A stretch of 57,786 nt of DNA from Clostridiales bacterium (GTDB lineage Bacteria; Bacillota; Clostridia; Lachnospirales; Lachnospiraceae). A program made the translations under genes and the position numbers. The notes under the pieces were generated by a model. It ran no database searches and was not told the DNA's origin. It was given only the letters and a program-made list of their open reading frames with translations. Numbering within the stretch: the first letter of the stretch is position 1; every line of letters starts with the position of its first letter. Positions 16,397 through 25,667 of this stretch are shown piece after piece. The DNA lies in NCBI GenBank assembly GCA_021204045.1, contig JAJQAA010000004.1:22634-80419 (forward strand), written 5' to 3'.

Positions 16397-17992
16397 TTAA
16401 GTTTTCTTTTGTTCCCGTTGCAGTGTCGCCCGGTAATCTCCCGGCGTGGCGCCGGTCAGTTTTTTGAATTGTTTCGCAAAGTATTTTTCGTCCTTAAATC
16501 CGATGGCATACGCGATGTCCTGAATTTTCAGGGAAAAATCTCCCAGAAGCTCTTTGGCGTGGCGGATGCGGATCTGGTTTAGGTAAGTCAGCATACTGAC
16601 ATGAAAAGTACTGGTAAATCTGCGGCTCATATAGTCCTTGTTCATGTAAAACAAACTGGCGTACTCGGACTGAATGAACGGCTTGCTGTAGTTGGATTCC
16701 ATGTAAAGCGCGATCTGGTGCATGACGTCCGTGGAAGAATTGTGTTTCATCCGGGCGGAAATGGAAAACAACGTAGAACAGATGGCTTTGCTCATGAGCC
16801 TGCGGGAAAACAGAAAATGTTCGTCCATCATATCCGCGTAAACCAGAGGGCATTCATTGATGTCCCAGGAAAACGAAGGATTTTTCTTTTTGATTGAGAA
16901 AATCCAGTGGTTTAAAAGACGATAAAACCGTTTTATCGCGGAATCAATCGGTTGCAACGTGATGTTCTTTTCAGGAAGGACAGAGACGATCCAGTCCTCT
17001 GCGCAGCGCTCGATTTCCGCCTGATTTCCGGTGAGAAGGGCGGAAAAGATCGGATCCTCGCGTTCCTGGAGTGCAGAGGAAGAATCGGAGGGCGCAGAAG
17101 GCGTGAGGGGCTGATCCAAAGTCGCGATCATGGAAGGACGGGTATCCGCGTAAACGTTTAAAAAGCTGTTTTTCGCCTGCGCATAGGCAAAACGAAACTG
17201 ATCCGGGAACGGAAGCTGCACGCTGACTCCCAGATGGAACGGAAAGGGTGTATTAAAAAACAGAGATCTGGACTCCTGGGCTATGGAGAGCAGCGTGCGC
17301 TCTGTGCTGCCATAGAGAAAGAGGATGGTCTCACCGGCGCGTTCGGGGTTGGAAAGCATGATGCCGTTGTCGGGCAGTAAAAGCTGGCGTACGCGCTGTT
17401 CCCAGCCTTTCATCAGACCGGAAAACGGAGAATGGTTCATGGGAAACCAGTTGGTGTCATAATAAATAATTTTGTGGGAGAAAATCGCGGAAAAGCTGGG
17501 ATTCTCCCGTAAAAGCTGCTGATAAACCGTTTCTTCCTTTGCCGGATCCAGCATCTTGTAAAGCAGGGAAGCGGAGTAGAAGGCTGAGAGCGTGTGGATT
17601 CTCAGCTTTGATTCGTGATCTCTGTTCCAGCTCTGGATCGCGCTGCGGACGGTCCGGATTAATTTGGACGGTTCCAGGGGCTTTAAGAGGTAATCCAGGC
17701 AGCCCTTGGTCAGCATAGCGCGCACATACTCAAATTCTCCGTAGCCGGAGACGGCGATTATTTTGGTGGAAGGATAGCGGGAGGCGATGAAGTCCATGAT
17801 TTCGATCCCGTTTTTGTCCTCCATGACAATGTCAGTGATGACAATTTCAGGAACTTCCTGACAGATGAGTTCCAGAGCCTGCGTTCCGCTGGAAGCGGTC
17901 AGTATTTTGTCAACGCCCAGTTCTTCCCAAGGAACCAGAAGTCGGATCGCCTGGATCACATGGTATTCATCATCGGTAATCAGTACCTTCAT
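16397..17992 (-). CDS. AraC-type response regulator, YesN-like
   Basis: 531 residues. An N-terminal REC domain (ITDDE, phospho-acceptor Asp54 in ITDIVMED, Lys in LLKPLEPSK), a long central region of unassigned fold (about 130-420) and a C-terminal AraC double HTH (about 430-525; KDYMSRRFTSTF, IQDIAYAIGFKDEKYFAKQFKKLTG). Its ATG overlaps the kinase stop (CCATGA), so the pair is coupled. YesN-type regulators usually control adjacent carbohydrate ABC operons. The convergent operon at 6706-16388, with its 21-bp-period direct repeat, is the natural target (inference). Confidence 0.93.
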   Translation of the reverse strand: MKVLITDDEYHVIQAIRLLVPWEELGVDKILTASSGTQALELICQEVPEIVITDIVMEDKNGIEIMDFIASRYPSTKIIAVSGYGEFEYVRAMLTKGCLDYLLKPLEPSKLIRTVRSAIQSWNRDHESKLRIHTLSAFYSASLLYKMLDPAKEETVYQQLLRENPSFSAIFSHKIIYYDTNWFPMNHSPFSGLMKGWEQRVRQLLLPDNGIMLSNPERAGETILFLYGSTERTLLSIAQESRSLFFNTPFPFHLGVSVQLPFPDQFRFAYAQAKNSFLNVYADTRPSMIATLDQPLTPSAPSDSSSALQEREDPIFSALLTGNQAEIERCAEDWIVSVLPEKNITLQPIDSAIKRFYRLLNHWIFSIKKKNPSFSWDINECPLVYADMMDEHFLFSRRLMSKAICSTLFSISARMKHNSSTDVMHQIALYMESNYSKPFIQSEYASLFYMNKDYMSRRFTSTFHVSMLTYLNQIRIRHAKELLGDFSLKIQDIAYAIGFKDEKYFAKQFKKLTGATPGDYRATLQREQKKT

Positions 17993-19986
17993 GGCAATTC
18001 CTCCTTTCGTCGATTCTTATAAGATAAAACCAGATGAACCGTAGTTCCGCCCAGTTCATTGGAATACAGTTCCATGGAGCAGTCCGAGCCGAAATTCAGC
18101 AGCATGCGCAGCAGGACGTTGGACAGGCCGATGTTGCTGGTCGCGTAGAGATTTTCCGTGGCGTTTTTAATATCGGGCTCGTTCTGCGGCGGTGTCGGCT
18201 GCGCTTCGCGGTTGTCGTCGATGGAAGAAAGACGATGCGGCGTGAGGAGACGGTGGATGCATTCTTTTCGCAGCTCAGAGAGCCGTCGGTTGATATCAGC
18301 CAGTCGTTCGTCGGAGGGAGCGCGGCCGTTATCGATGACGTACAGGTGGAGAAACAAATCCTCATCCGTCAGAACCCGGACGCAGAGACTTCCATGTTCT
18401 TTTTTGAAAAGATTGCCATGCTTAAAGGAATTTTCAATCAGAGGCTGGAGCAGCATTTTCGGCACAATGATCTGCCGTACGGATTCATCCGCCTCAAAAA
18501 GCACGGACAGGCGGCTGGTGAAACGCATTTTCTGCAATTCGATATATCGCTCGATATAGGACAGCTCATCATTTACGGTTACCAGTGTGCGGCTGGTGTC
18601 CGTGGAATACTGCAACAGCTGCCCGAAGGAAGAAATATAATCATACTGTTCTCTGTCATGATGTTCCAGCGATTTGGTCGCAAGGCACTGAAGCGTATTA
18701 TAGATAAAGTGCGGATTGATCTGCGCTTCCAGCATTTTCAGTTCCGTGGAACGGTTGACAAGTTCGAGTTCATACTGCCGGATAACAAAATTGTTGATCG
18801 TATCGATCATTTCTTCCAGGGAACGGAAAAGGATACCGATTTCATCTTCATAGTTGTAGGTCACATACTCAGACAGCCTGGAATTCAGATTCTGCGCCTG
18901 CGTGTTGATGGAGTTTAAGTAAATGGTGGCTTTTTTCAGCGGCGTGGTAAAACGCAGAATGGAAAAGCTGTTGATCAGAACAGTAATCAGCAGGCATATG
19001 CCGAAGGTGATCAGCAGAATTGCCAGCTGCGCGTTCGAGCTCTGATAAATCAGATGTTTCGGTACGGACTTTATCATATACCATTCACAATAGTCTCCCG
19101 GTAATTTCTGGCAGATTCTGAGAAAATCATCCGAGCCGGCGCTGATAAAGGAATCGGGGGTTTCCTCGGCCTGCCGGATGAGTGTCCATATCCAGTCCTC
19201 GGACGTCTGGGATCCGATGCAGGTGGAATCGGAGGAAAAGATAATATGTCCGTCGGAATCCACAATGTAAAACTGTTCGGACGGATTGTAGAAAAAGTCA
19301 CATAGTTTTTCAAAAAAGTCCGTGGAAATATCAATGCGCAGGCATCCGATGGGAACGTTGGGGCTGGGCATATGATAGATGGGGAGACATACGGTAAAGA
19401 CCAGGCTGTCCGTTCCGGAAGGCTGCGATGGCGTTGCGTTTTGGGGCGGGGTCGTATGATCGAGCCGGTGACCGTAGTTATCCTGCGCGTGGGGAGGCAG
19501 GATGTACGCCTGAAACGTGGGAACGGGGGAGGTAAATTCGCATTCCTGCGGAGTGAGCACGCGCAGATATCGCTGCAGATTTCTGGTGGTAATCAGGAAG
19601 CTGTTGGCGGTTTTAAATGAAGAAAACTGTATCTGAGTCGCCTCCGGAGTCATGGAGCTGATGTTCGTCAAATAGGAGAAGATCAGGGAGGAATTGGCGG
19701 ATTCCGCGTAAAAAAATGTAGTGTTGTCTCTGGAAAAAAGCAGGTCCTGTATGGTCCGGTTGAGATAAATCCCCTTATTGGCTGTGTCGATACTGGTAGA
19801 CAGAGAATGGTCGATGTTGGCCGCAATGATCTGCCAGGTGTTGGTCGCCTGTTCGATATAGTTTTTCTCTGCGGTCTGCCTCATGTTAAAAGAAATGAAC
19901 AGGCAGTAGACCATGAGAGGTAGGGTAGTGGCGATCACCAGGGTTGAGAGGAGTTTATAGCTTATACTCTGAACGTGCTTTTTCAT
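17989..19986 (-). CDS. YesM-like sensor histidine kinase
   Basis: 665 residues. Membrane helices at about 10-30 and 319-341 flank a large extracellular sensor region of Cache-like appearance, followed by a HAMP-like linker, the His_kinase motif QINPHFIYNTLQ (His at about 426) and a GHKL ATPase domain (QPLIENSFKHG N box, SNIGLSNVLLR G box). The ATG at 19986 (MKKHVQS) is preferred; the RBS there is weak. A Pro/Asn-rich insert (about 165-195) lies in the sensor region. It is expected to sense an extracellular compound related to the importer substrate. Confidence 0.92.
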   Translation of the reverse strand: MKKHVQSISYKLLSTLVIATTLPLMVYCLFISFNMRQTAEKNYIEQATNTWQIIAANIDHSLSTSIDTANKGIYLNRTIQDLLFSRDNTTFFYAESANSSLIFSYLTNISSMTPEATQIQFSSFKTANSFLITTRNLQRYLRVLTPQECEFTSPVPTFQAYILPPHAQDNYGHRLDHTTPPQNATPSQPSGTDSLVFTVCLPIYHMPSPNVPIGCLRIDISTDFFEKLCDFFYNPSEQFYIVDSDGHIIFSSDSTCIGSQTSEDWIWTLIRQAEETPDSFISAGSDDFLRICQKLPGDYCEWYMIKSVPKHLIYQSSNAQLAILLITFGICLLITVLINSFSILRFTTPLKKATIYLNSINTQAQNLNSRLSEYVTYNYEDEIGILFRSLEEMIDTINNFVIRQYELELVNRSTELKMLEAQINPHFIYNTLQCLATKSLEHHDREQYDYISSFGQLLQYSTDTSRTLVTVNDELSYIERYIELQKMRFTSRLSVLFEADESVRQIIVPKMLLQPLIENSFKHGNLFKKEHGSLCVRVLTDEDLFLHLYVIDNGRAPSDERLADINRRLSELRKECIHRLLTPHRLSSIDDNREAQPTPPQNEPDIKNATENLYATSNIGLSNVLLRMLLNFGSDCSMELYSNELGGTTVHLVLSYKNRRKEELP

Positions 19987-20085
19987 AAACAGCAGTCTTC
20001 TTTCGGCAGTCTTCTTTCCGATAGGGAAGTATATCAACAGATGAAGTTGTTTACTGTCATTTTGGCTTCGGAATCTGTTTCAAAT

Positions 20086-20135
20086 AGTATACCCGTTCAA
20101 AACCTGATTGTAAATAATAAAAAAACGATTATAAT
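20086..20135. promoter_or_regulatory. Divergent overlapping promoters of yesMN-like operon and recJ
   Basis: Minus strand: TTTACA (20114-20109), 17 bp, TATACT (20091-20086). Plus strand: TTGTAA (20108-20113), 16 bp, TATAAT (20130-20135). The two -35 boxes overlap, so the promoters should compete. Confidence 0.6.
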
Positions 20136-20169
20136 ATTTGTCAGATCAGACAAAGGAAGGAACGATATT

Positions 20170-21906
20170 ATGACAGACCATGCCCGGACAACCTGGATGC
20201 TTCAGACAAAGCGTGCGGATTTTGACGCGCTCTCACGTGAGTTTTTAATCAGCCCGGTGACTGCGCGGATTATCCGCAACCGCGATGTGGTCGGCGAGGA
20301 GGCGGTGCGCCGTTATCTGTACGGCACGCTGGAGGATCTGCATGATCCGCACAGCCTGAAGGATATAGATCTGGCGGTCCGCATTCTGCGCCGGGCGATT
20401 CTGGAGAAAAAGCGCATCCGCGTGGTTGGCGATTATGATATTGATGGGGTATGTTCAACGTATCTGCTGCTCAAGGGTCTGCGCCGCTGCGGCGCGCGGG
20501 TGGATTACCAGATTCCGGAGCGGATCCGGGATGGTTACGGGATCAATGAGGCGATTATCGAGCGGGCGGCCGCGGACGGGATTGATCTGATTCTGACCTG
20601 CGACAATGGTATCGCCGCGCTGGAGCAGATCGCGCTGGCGAAGAAGCTGGGTATGACGGTCATCATTACCGATCATCATGAAGTGCCATGCGATGAGATG
20701 GGAGCGGAAATGCTGCCGCCCGCGGATGCGATCGTCAACCCGAAGCAGGCGGCCTGTACCTATCCGTTTGCAGGAATCTGCGGAGCCATGATTGCTTACA
20801 AGCTTGTGCAGGTGCTGTATGAGGATTTTGGCGTGGCAAAAGAAGAATGGGAGGCCATGCTGGAGTTTGCTGCGATCGCCACGGTGGGTGATGTGATGAA
20901 GCTGCAGGATGAGAACCGCATCGTGGTGCGCTATGGCCTGCGCCGGATGCCGCAAACGGAGAGCATTGGGCTGCGGAGGCTTGTGGAAGCCTGCGGCCTG
21001 GATATTCATGCGCTGACGGCTTATCATATCGGTTTCGTGATCGGTCCCTGCCTGAATGCCAGCGGCCGGCTGCAGACGGCGAAGCTGGCCGTGGAGCTGC
21101 TGCTCTGCGAGGACGAGGAGCTTGCCGGGGAGCTGGCGGCGCAGCTGCAGCAGCTCAATGAGGAACGCAAGGATATGACAAAGCAGGGCGTTGATGAGGC
21201 GCTTGCCCAGGCGGAGGCCTGTTATGCCAATGATTCCGTTCTGGTTCTCTTCCTGCCCGATTGTCATGAATCTCTGGCGGGGATTATTGCCGGCCGCGTG
21301 CGCGAGGCCTGGAACCGGCCGGTTTTTGTGCTGACGCGGAGCGAGGAGGGCGCGAAGGGTTCCGGGCGCTCGATCGAAGCCTATCACATGTACCAGGGGC
21401 TGTGCGGCGTGAGGGATCTGCTCCTCAAATTCGGCGGGCATCCGATGGCGGCCGGGTTTTCTCTGAGAGAGGAAGATATCGGTGAATTCCGTCGTCGCCT
21501 GAATGAGCAGGCGCGGTTGAAGCCGGAAGACTTCATTCCGAAGATCTGGGTCGACGTGGCGTTGCCATTGGAGTACATATCGGAAGCTCTGGTTCAGGAA
21601 ATCCGGCAGCTGGAACCGTTTGGCAACGGGAACGAAAAACCGCAGTTTGCCCAGAAGGGACTATATATCCGCAGTGCGCGTGTGTTCGGCAAGCGCCGCA
21701 ATGTGGTGAAGCTGTCACTGGTAAGTCCGAAGGGGACGGCGATGGACGGGCTGCTGTTTGCGGATGGAGATCGTTTCCTGGAAGAACTGGGAAATCAGAA
21801 GACGATCGATATTGTCTATTATCCGGATGTAGACGAGTACAACGGCAGACGCAGCCTGCAGCTTGTGATCCGGGAGTACAAGCTGCGGCCGGAAAAAACA
21901 ATTTGA
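20170..21906 (+). CDS. recJ: Single-stranded-DNA-specific exonuclease RecJ
   Basis: 578 residues. DHH phosphoesterase motifs GDYDIDGVCS, DNGIAA and TDHHEV, then the DHHA1 domain with GGHPMAAGFS and a C-terminal OB-like domain. Catalyses 5'-3' degradation of single-stranded DNA in recombination and mismatch repair, with Mn/Mg bound by the DHH aspartates. The ATG at 20170 follows AGGAAGG. At 578 residues it is shorter at the C terminus than long Bacillus forms. The stop codon lies inside the -35 region of the following trp promoter. Confidence 0.95.
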   Translation: MTDHARTTWMLQTKRADFDALSREFLISPVTARIIRNRDVVGEEAVRRYLYGTLEDLHDPHSLKDIDLAVRILRRAILEKKRIRVVGDYDIDGVCSTYLLLKGLRRCGARVDYQIPERIRDGYGINEAIIERAAADGIDLILTCDNGIAALEQIALAKKLGMTVIITDHHEVPCDEMGAEMLPPADAIVNPKQAACTYPFAGICGAMIAYKLVQVLYEDFGVAKEEWEAMLEFAAIATVGDVMKLQDENRIVVRYGLRRMPQTESIGLRRLVEACGLDIHALTAYHIGFVIGPCLNASGRLQTAKLAVELLLCEDEELAGELAAQLQQLNEERKDMTKQGVDEALAQAEACYANDSVLVLFLPDCHESLAGIIAGRVREAWNRPVFVLTRSEEGAKGSGRSIEAYHMYQGLCGVRDLLLKFGGHPMAAGFSLREEDIGEFRRRLNEQARLKPEDFIPKIWVDVALPLEYISEALVQEIRQLEPFGNGNEKPQFAQKGLYIRSARVFGKRRNVVKLSLVSPKGTAMDGLLFADGDRFLEELGNQKTIDIVYYPDVDEYNGRRSLQLVIREYKLRPEKTI

Positions 21907-21931
21907 CTTTTCCCGCACAGGGTGTTATAGT
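21903..21931 (+). promoter_or_regulatory. Promoter of the T-box/trp operon
   Basis: TTGACT (21903-21908), 17 bp, TATAGT (21926-21931); the -35 box overlaps the recJ stop codon. Confidence 0.7.
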
Positions 21932-21939
21932 TTAGAAAG

Positions 21940-22215
21940 TTGAAAGAGAAAACCGTTGAAGCGGAGATAACGGCAGTTATGGCCTCACAGAGAGCCGGCG
22001 ATGCTGAGAAGCCGGCAGATCCCAGATTGTCAAATGGACCGCTGAGGGCGCAGTCAAAGGAGTGATCCGAGTATTCTGCGACGCGGAGCCGGCGTTAGAG
22101 GGCCGACAGTATGCTGGTACTGTACAGAGGGGCACAGTTTTTCTGTGAAAGCAAGGTGGCACCGCGGTTTATCCGTCCTTGATGAATGGAGTTCCATTCA
22201 TCAGGGGCGTTTTTT
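21940..22215 (+). promoter_or_regulatory. Tryptophan T-box riboswitch with terminator
   Basis: The conserved T-box (AAGGTGGCACCGCG, 22153-22166) is followed by a terminator (CCTTGATGAATGGA/TCCATTCATCAGGGG, T-run 22210-22215). Stem I has its distal AGAGAGCCGGC...GCCGGC arm at about 21988-22019, and a TGG followed by ACC at 22035-22037 fits the specifier position for tRNA-Trp. Uncharged tRNA-Trp should pair with specifier and T-box and favour the antiterminator. Placement directly before trpB supports Trp specificity. Confidence 0.93.
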
Positions 22216-22249
22216 ATGAAGAATAAAGAATAAAAAAGGAGGCAATGTT

Positions 22250-23440
22250 ATGTCAAATCCAAATGGCCGTTTCGGCGTCCATGGCGGTCAGTACATTCCG
22301 GAAACGCTGATGAATGCCGTCATTGAGCTGGAGGAAGCCTACAATCATTACAAAAATGATCCGCAGTTCCAGGCAGAACTGACGGCGCTGCTGAATGACT
22401 ATGCGGGCAGGCCGAGCCGTCTCTATTTCGCGGAAAAGATGACGAACGATCTCGGCGGCGCGAAGATTTACCTGAAACGCGAGGATTTAAACCACACCGG
22501 CGCGCACAAGATTAACAACGTGCTGGGACAGGCGCTGTTGGCGAAGAAGATGGGTAAGACCCGCCTGATCGCCGAGACTGGGGCCGGACAGCACGGCGTG
22601 GCTACGGCCACGGCGGCGGCACTGATGGGTATGGAATGCGTCGTTTATATGGGCGAGGAGGACACGAAGCGTCAGGCGCTGAACGTCTATCGCATGCGAC
22701 TGCTGGGGACGACCGTGATCCCGGTGAAGACCGGTACCGGCACGCTCAAGGACGCCTGCTCCGCGTGCTTCCGTGAGTGGACGAACCGCATCAGCGATAC
22801 CCATTACTGTCTGGGGTCGGTGATGGGGCCGCATCCGTTCCCGACGATTGTGCGCGATTTCCAGGCGGTGATCTCAAAGGAGATCAAGGAGCAGCTGCAG
22901 GAAAAGGAAGGACGACTCCCGGATGTGGTGATGGCCTGCGTCGGCGGCGGTTCCAACGCGATCGGCGCGTTCTACCATTTTATCAATGATCCGTCGGTGC
23001 GTCTGATCGGCTGCGAGGCGGCCGGGCGCGGTGTCGATACCGCGGAGACGGCGGCGACGATCGCCACCGGACGGCTGGGAATTTTCCATGGCATGAAGTC
23101 CTATTTCTGCCAGGATGAATATGGCCAGATCGCTCCGGTTTATTCCATTTCCGCCGGTCTGGATTACCCGGGGATCGGCCCGGAGCACGCGATGCTGCAT
23201 GATACCGGCCGGGCCGAGTATGTGCCGGTCACGGACGAGGAGGCGGTCGAGGCCTTTGAATACCTTTCCCGTACGGAAGGCGTGATCCCGGCAATCGAAT
23301 CTGCCCACGCGGTGGCTCACGCGAGAAAGCTTGCGCCGACGATGCGAAAGGATCAGATTATTGTCATTAATCTCTCCGGACGGGGAGACAAGGACTGCGC
23401 GGCGATTGCGCGTTACAGAGGGGAGGATATTTATGAGTAA
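22250..23440 (+). CDS. trpB: Tryptophan synthase beta chain
   Basis: 396 residues, the usual length for TrpB1. Catalyses PLP-dependent condensation of indole with serine. PLP Lys87 in HTGAHKINN, substrate loop ETGAGQHG, phosphate-binding [17 protein letters not shown] precedes the ATG. First gene of a three-gene operon under the Trp T-box. Its last 8 bp overlap trpA, coupling synthesis of the two subunits of the alpha2beta2 complex. Confidence 0.97.
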   Translation: MSNPNGRFGVHGGQYIPETLMNAVIELEEAYNHYKNDPQFQAELTALLNDYAGRPSRLYFAEKMTNDLGGAKIYLKREDLNHTGAHKINNVLGQALLAKKMGKTRLIAETGAGQHGVATATAAALMGMECVVYMGEEDTKRQALNVYRMRLLGTTVIPVKTGTGTLKDACSACFREWTNRISDTHYCLGSVMGPHPFPTIVRDFQAVISKEIKEQLQEKEGRLPDVVMACVGGGSNAIGAFYHFINDPSVRLIGCEAAGRGVDTAETAATIATGRLGIFHGMKSYFCQDEYGQIAPVYSISAGLDYPGIGPEHAMLHDTGRAEYVPVTDEEAVEAFEYLSRTEGVIPAIESAHAVAHARKLAPTMRKDQIIVINLSGRGDKDCAAIARYRGEDIYE

Positions 23441-24218
23441 TCTGTATAAGGCGTTTGCGAATGGCAAGGCATTTGTGGCGTTTATCACGAGCGGCGATCC
23501 CGACCTGGAGACGACCGAGCGGCTGGTAGTCGCTATGGAGGAAGCGGGCGCGGATCTGATTGAGCTGGGGATCCCCTTTTCCGATCCGACAGCGGAAGGC
23601 CCGGTGATTCAGGAGGCCAATATGCGGGCGCTGGCCGGAGGCGTTACCACGGATAAGATATTTGATATGGTGCGTCGGCTGCGCAGAACCGTGAAAATTC
23701 CCATGGTGTTTATGACTTACGCGAATGTCGTTTATTCCTACGGTTCCGAGCGTTTTATCTCGACAGCGGCGGAGATCGGCATCGACGGCCTGATCCTGCC
23801 GGATGTGCCGTTTGAGGAAAAAGAGGAATTCGAGCCGATCTGTAAGCAGTATGGTCTGGATCTGGTATCGATGGTGGCGCCGACTTCGGAGCAGCGGATT
23901 GCGATGGTATCGAAGGAAGCGACCGGTTTTATCTATGTGGTATCCTCACTCGGCGTCACCGGCGTGCGCAGCGAGATTACGACGGATATCGGGGCGCTGG
24001 TGAAGCAGATCCGTGCCAACACGGATACGCCTTGCGCGGTAGGCTTCGGCATCTCTACGCCGGAACAGGCTGAGAAGATGGCGCGGCTTTCCGACGGCGC
24101 GATCGTCGGCAGCGCGATTGTGCGCATCATCGCCGAGCATGGACGTGAGAGCGTTCCTTATGTGGTGGAGTACGTCAGAAGCATGAAGGCGGGCGTTATG
24201 AGAGGACAGGAAGCATAA
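23433..24218 (+). CDS. trpA: Tryptophan synthase alpha chain
   Basis: 261 residues. Splits indole-3-glycerol phosphate to indole and glyceraldehyde 3-phosphate. Catalytic Glu44 lies in ELGIPFSDP, and the phosphate site is in the GFGIS and GSAIV loops. Where well-studied TrpA proteins have Asp60 (ADGP), this one has Glu55 (TAEGP), a conservative change at a catalytic position. The ATG at 23433 has GAGGAT upstream inside trpB; longer in-frame starts lie within trpB and have no homology. Confidence 0.95.
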   Translation: MSNLYKAFANGKAFVAFITSGDPDLETTERLVVAMEEAGADLIELGIPFSDPTAEGPVIQEANMRALAGGVTTDKIFDMVRRLRRTVKIPMVFMTYANVVYSYGSERFISTAAEIGIDGLILPDVPFEEKEEFEPICKQYGLDLVSMVAPTSEQRIAMVSKEATGFIYVVSSLGVTGVRSEITTDIGALVKQIRANTDTPCAVGFGISTPEQAEKMARLSDGAIVGSAIVRIIAEHGRESVPYVVEYVRSMKAGVMRGQEA

Positions 24219-24222
24219 AGCA

Positions 24223-25029
24223 ATGAGCGAGACGATATTGCAGGAGCTGGCGGCTTACGCGGCGGTCCGGGTGGAGCGGGATAAAGAGAAAATCCCGTTT
24301 CCGGAGATGAAATGGCGCGCTATCGCGCTTCCGCGCGGCAGCTTCCGTTTTGAAAAAGCTTTGAAGGAGTCGGGGCTTTCTTTCATCTGCGAGGTGAAAA
24401 AGGCGTCACCCTCGAAGGGCCTGATCGCGCCGGATTTCCCTTATCTGGATATTGCCAGAGCATATGAGGAGGGCGGTGCGGCGGCGGTTTCCTGCCTGAC
24501 TGAGCCAAAATGGTTTCTCGGTTCGGACGCGATTTTTGAGGAGATCCGCGGCGCGATCGACCTGCCGATGATCCGCAAGGATTTTACGGTTGACGCTTAT
24601 CAGATTTATCAGGCGCGCTGTATGGGCGCGGACGCTGTCCTGCTGATCTGCGCGTTGCTCGAGGAAGCGACGGTGCGCGAGTACCTTGCGATCTGCGATG
24701 AGCTGGGACTTACCGCGTTGGTGGAGACGCACAACGAGACGGAGATCGCGATGGCGCTGGCGGCCGGTGCACGGGTGATCGGCGTAAATAACCGCAACCT
24801 GAAAAATTTTACCGTTGATTTTTCCAACGCGGCTCGGCTGCGCAGTCTCATCCCGGCGGACAGAGTATTTGTCGCGGAGTCGGGCGTTTCCTCCGTGGAG
24901 GACGCGGTTTCCCTGCGGGCGATCGGAGCGGACGCCGTGCTGGTCGGGGAATTTCTGATGCGCGCGGACGATCCGCAGGAACTTCTTAAGGAGCTGCGGA
25001 AAAACACATCGCAGGAGACTGAGAGTTAG
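24223..25029 (+). CDS. trpC: Indole-3-glycerol phosphate synthase
   Basis: 268 residues, TIM barrel. Converts 1-(2-carboxyphenylamino)-1-deoxyribulose 5-phosphate to indole-3-glycerol phosphate, the TrpA substrate. Motifs: FICEVKKASPSKG (catalytic Lys), IRKDFTVDAYQI, ALVETHNE, GVNNRNLKNF, VAESGVSS. It starts 4 bp after trpA. Order B-A-C with no trpE, G, D or F nearby is unusual. A small hairpin (GCGGGA/TCCCGC, 25072-25087) without a T-run follows. Confidence 0.96.
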   Translation: MSETILQELAAYAAVRVERDKEKIPFPEMKWRAIALPRGSFRFEKALKESGLSFICEVKKASPSKGLIAPDFPYLDIARAYEEGGAAAVSCLTEPKWFLGSDAIFEEIRGAIDLPMIRKDFTVDAYQIYQARCMGADAVLLICALLEEATVREYLAICDELGLTALVETHNETEIAMALAAGARVIGVNNRNLKNFTVDFSNAARLRSLIPADRVFVAESGVSSVEDAVSLRAIGADAVLVGEFLMRADDPQELLKELRKNTSQETES

Positions 25030-25120
25030 GTTGAGCTGACTGGATACAGCGGCATATTTGACCGGGATGCAGCGGGAGCGTTCCCGCCTGAACTATAGAA
25101 AGACACTTGGAGGAAGGAAC

Positions 25121-25588
25121 ATGAGCGTAGAACTGGCGAGAGTGGATGAACGTCTGGTGCACGGGCAGATTATGACGGCCTGGGTCCGGCGGTTCTGGAT
25201 ACAGAGAATCGTCTTGGTTGATGATGAGATCGCGCGCGATGAATTTATGAAGCAGCTGTTGGCGATGTCCGCCCCGGCGGGCGTGACGGTCGAGGCCAGA
25301 AGTGTTGCGGATACAGCGGAAATCCTGAAAACGGAGAGCGGCGAGAAGACGATGTTACTGTTCAAGGAGATTGGCGGAGCGCTCGCGCTGGTCGAGCAGG
25401 GGTATGATTTAAAGGAGTTAAACATCGGTAACATCGGCAGTACACCCGCCCGCAAGGCGATCACCAGGGAGGTATATGTCTCTCAGGAGGAGAAAGAGAT
25501 GCTGCGCAGGCTGCAGGCTGCGGGTGTGGAGAGCTATATCCAGAAGCTGCCGCAGGATAGCCGTGTTGACATTATGAGCAAAATCTGA
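25121..25588 (+). CDS. PTS mannose/fructose/sorbose-family EIIB component
   Basis: 155 residues. The phospho-accepting His15 lies in VDERLVHGQIMTAW, the hallmark of mannose-family EIIB. Receives phosphate from EIIA and passes it to the sugar during transport. The ATG at 25121 has TTGGAGGAAGG upstream. It forms a pair with the fused EIICD protein 79 bp downstream. No EIIA gene is present in the window, so EIIA must be supplied from elsewhere. It may be partly co-transcribed with trpC, as no terminator is seen before it. Confidence 0.93.
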   Translation: MSVELARVDERLVHGQIMTAWVRRFWIQRIVLVDDEIARDEFMKQLLAMSAPAGVTVEARSVADTAEILKTESGEKTMLLFKEIGGALALVEQGYDLKELNIGNIGSTPARKAITREVYVSQEEKEMLRRLQAAGVESYIQKLPQDSRVDIMSKI

Positions 25589-25591
25589 ATG

Positions 25592-25629
25592 ACCATCCCG
25601 GCCTGTTTTGTCTGTGTGGGCGGGATGGT
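25592..25629 (+). promoter_or_regulatory. Hairpin between EIIB and EIICD genes
   Basis: ACCATCCCG (25592-25600) pairs with CGGGATGGT (25621-25629), GC-rich and without a T-run. Probably an mRNA-processing or stability element that sets the ratio of EIIB to EIICD (inference). Confidence 0.5.
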
Positions 25630-25667
25630 TGGGGTAACAAATTATATATTATCAGGAGGGAACCGGT

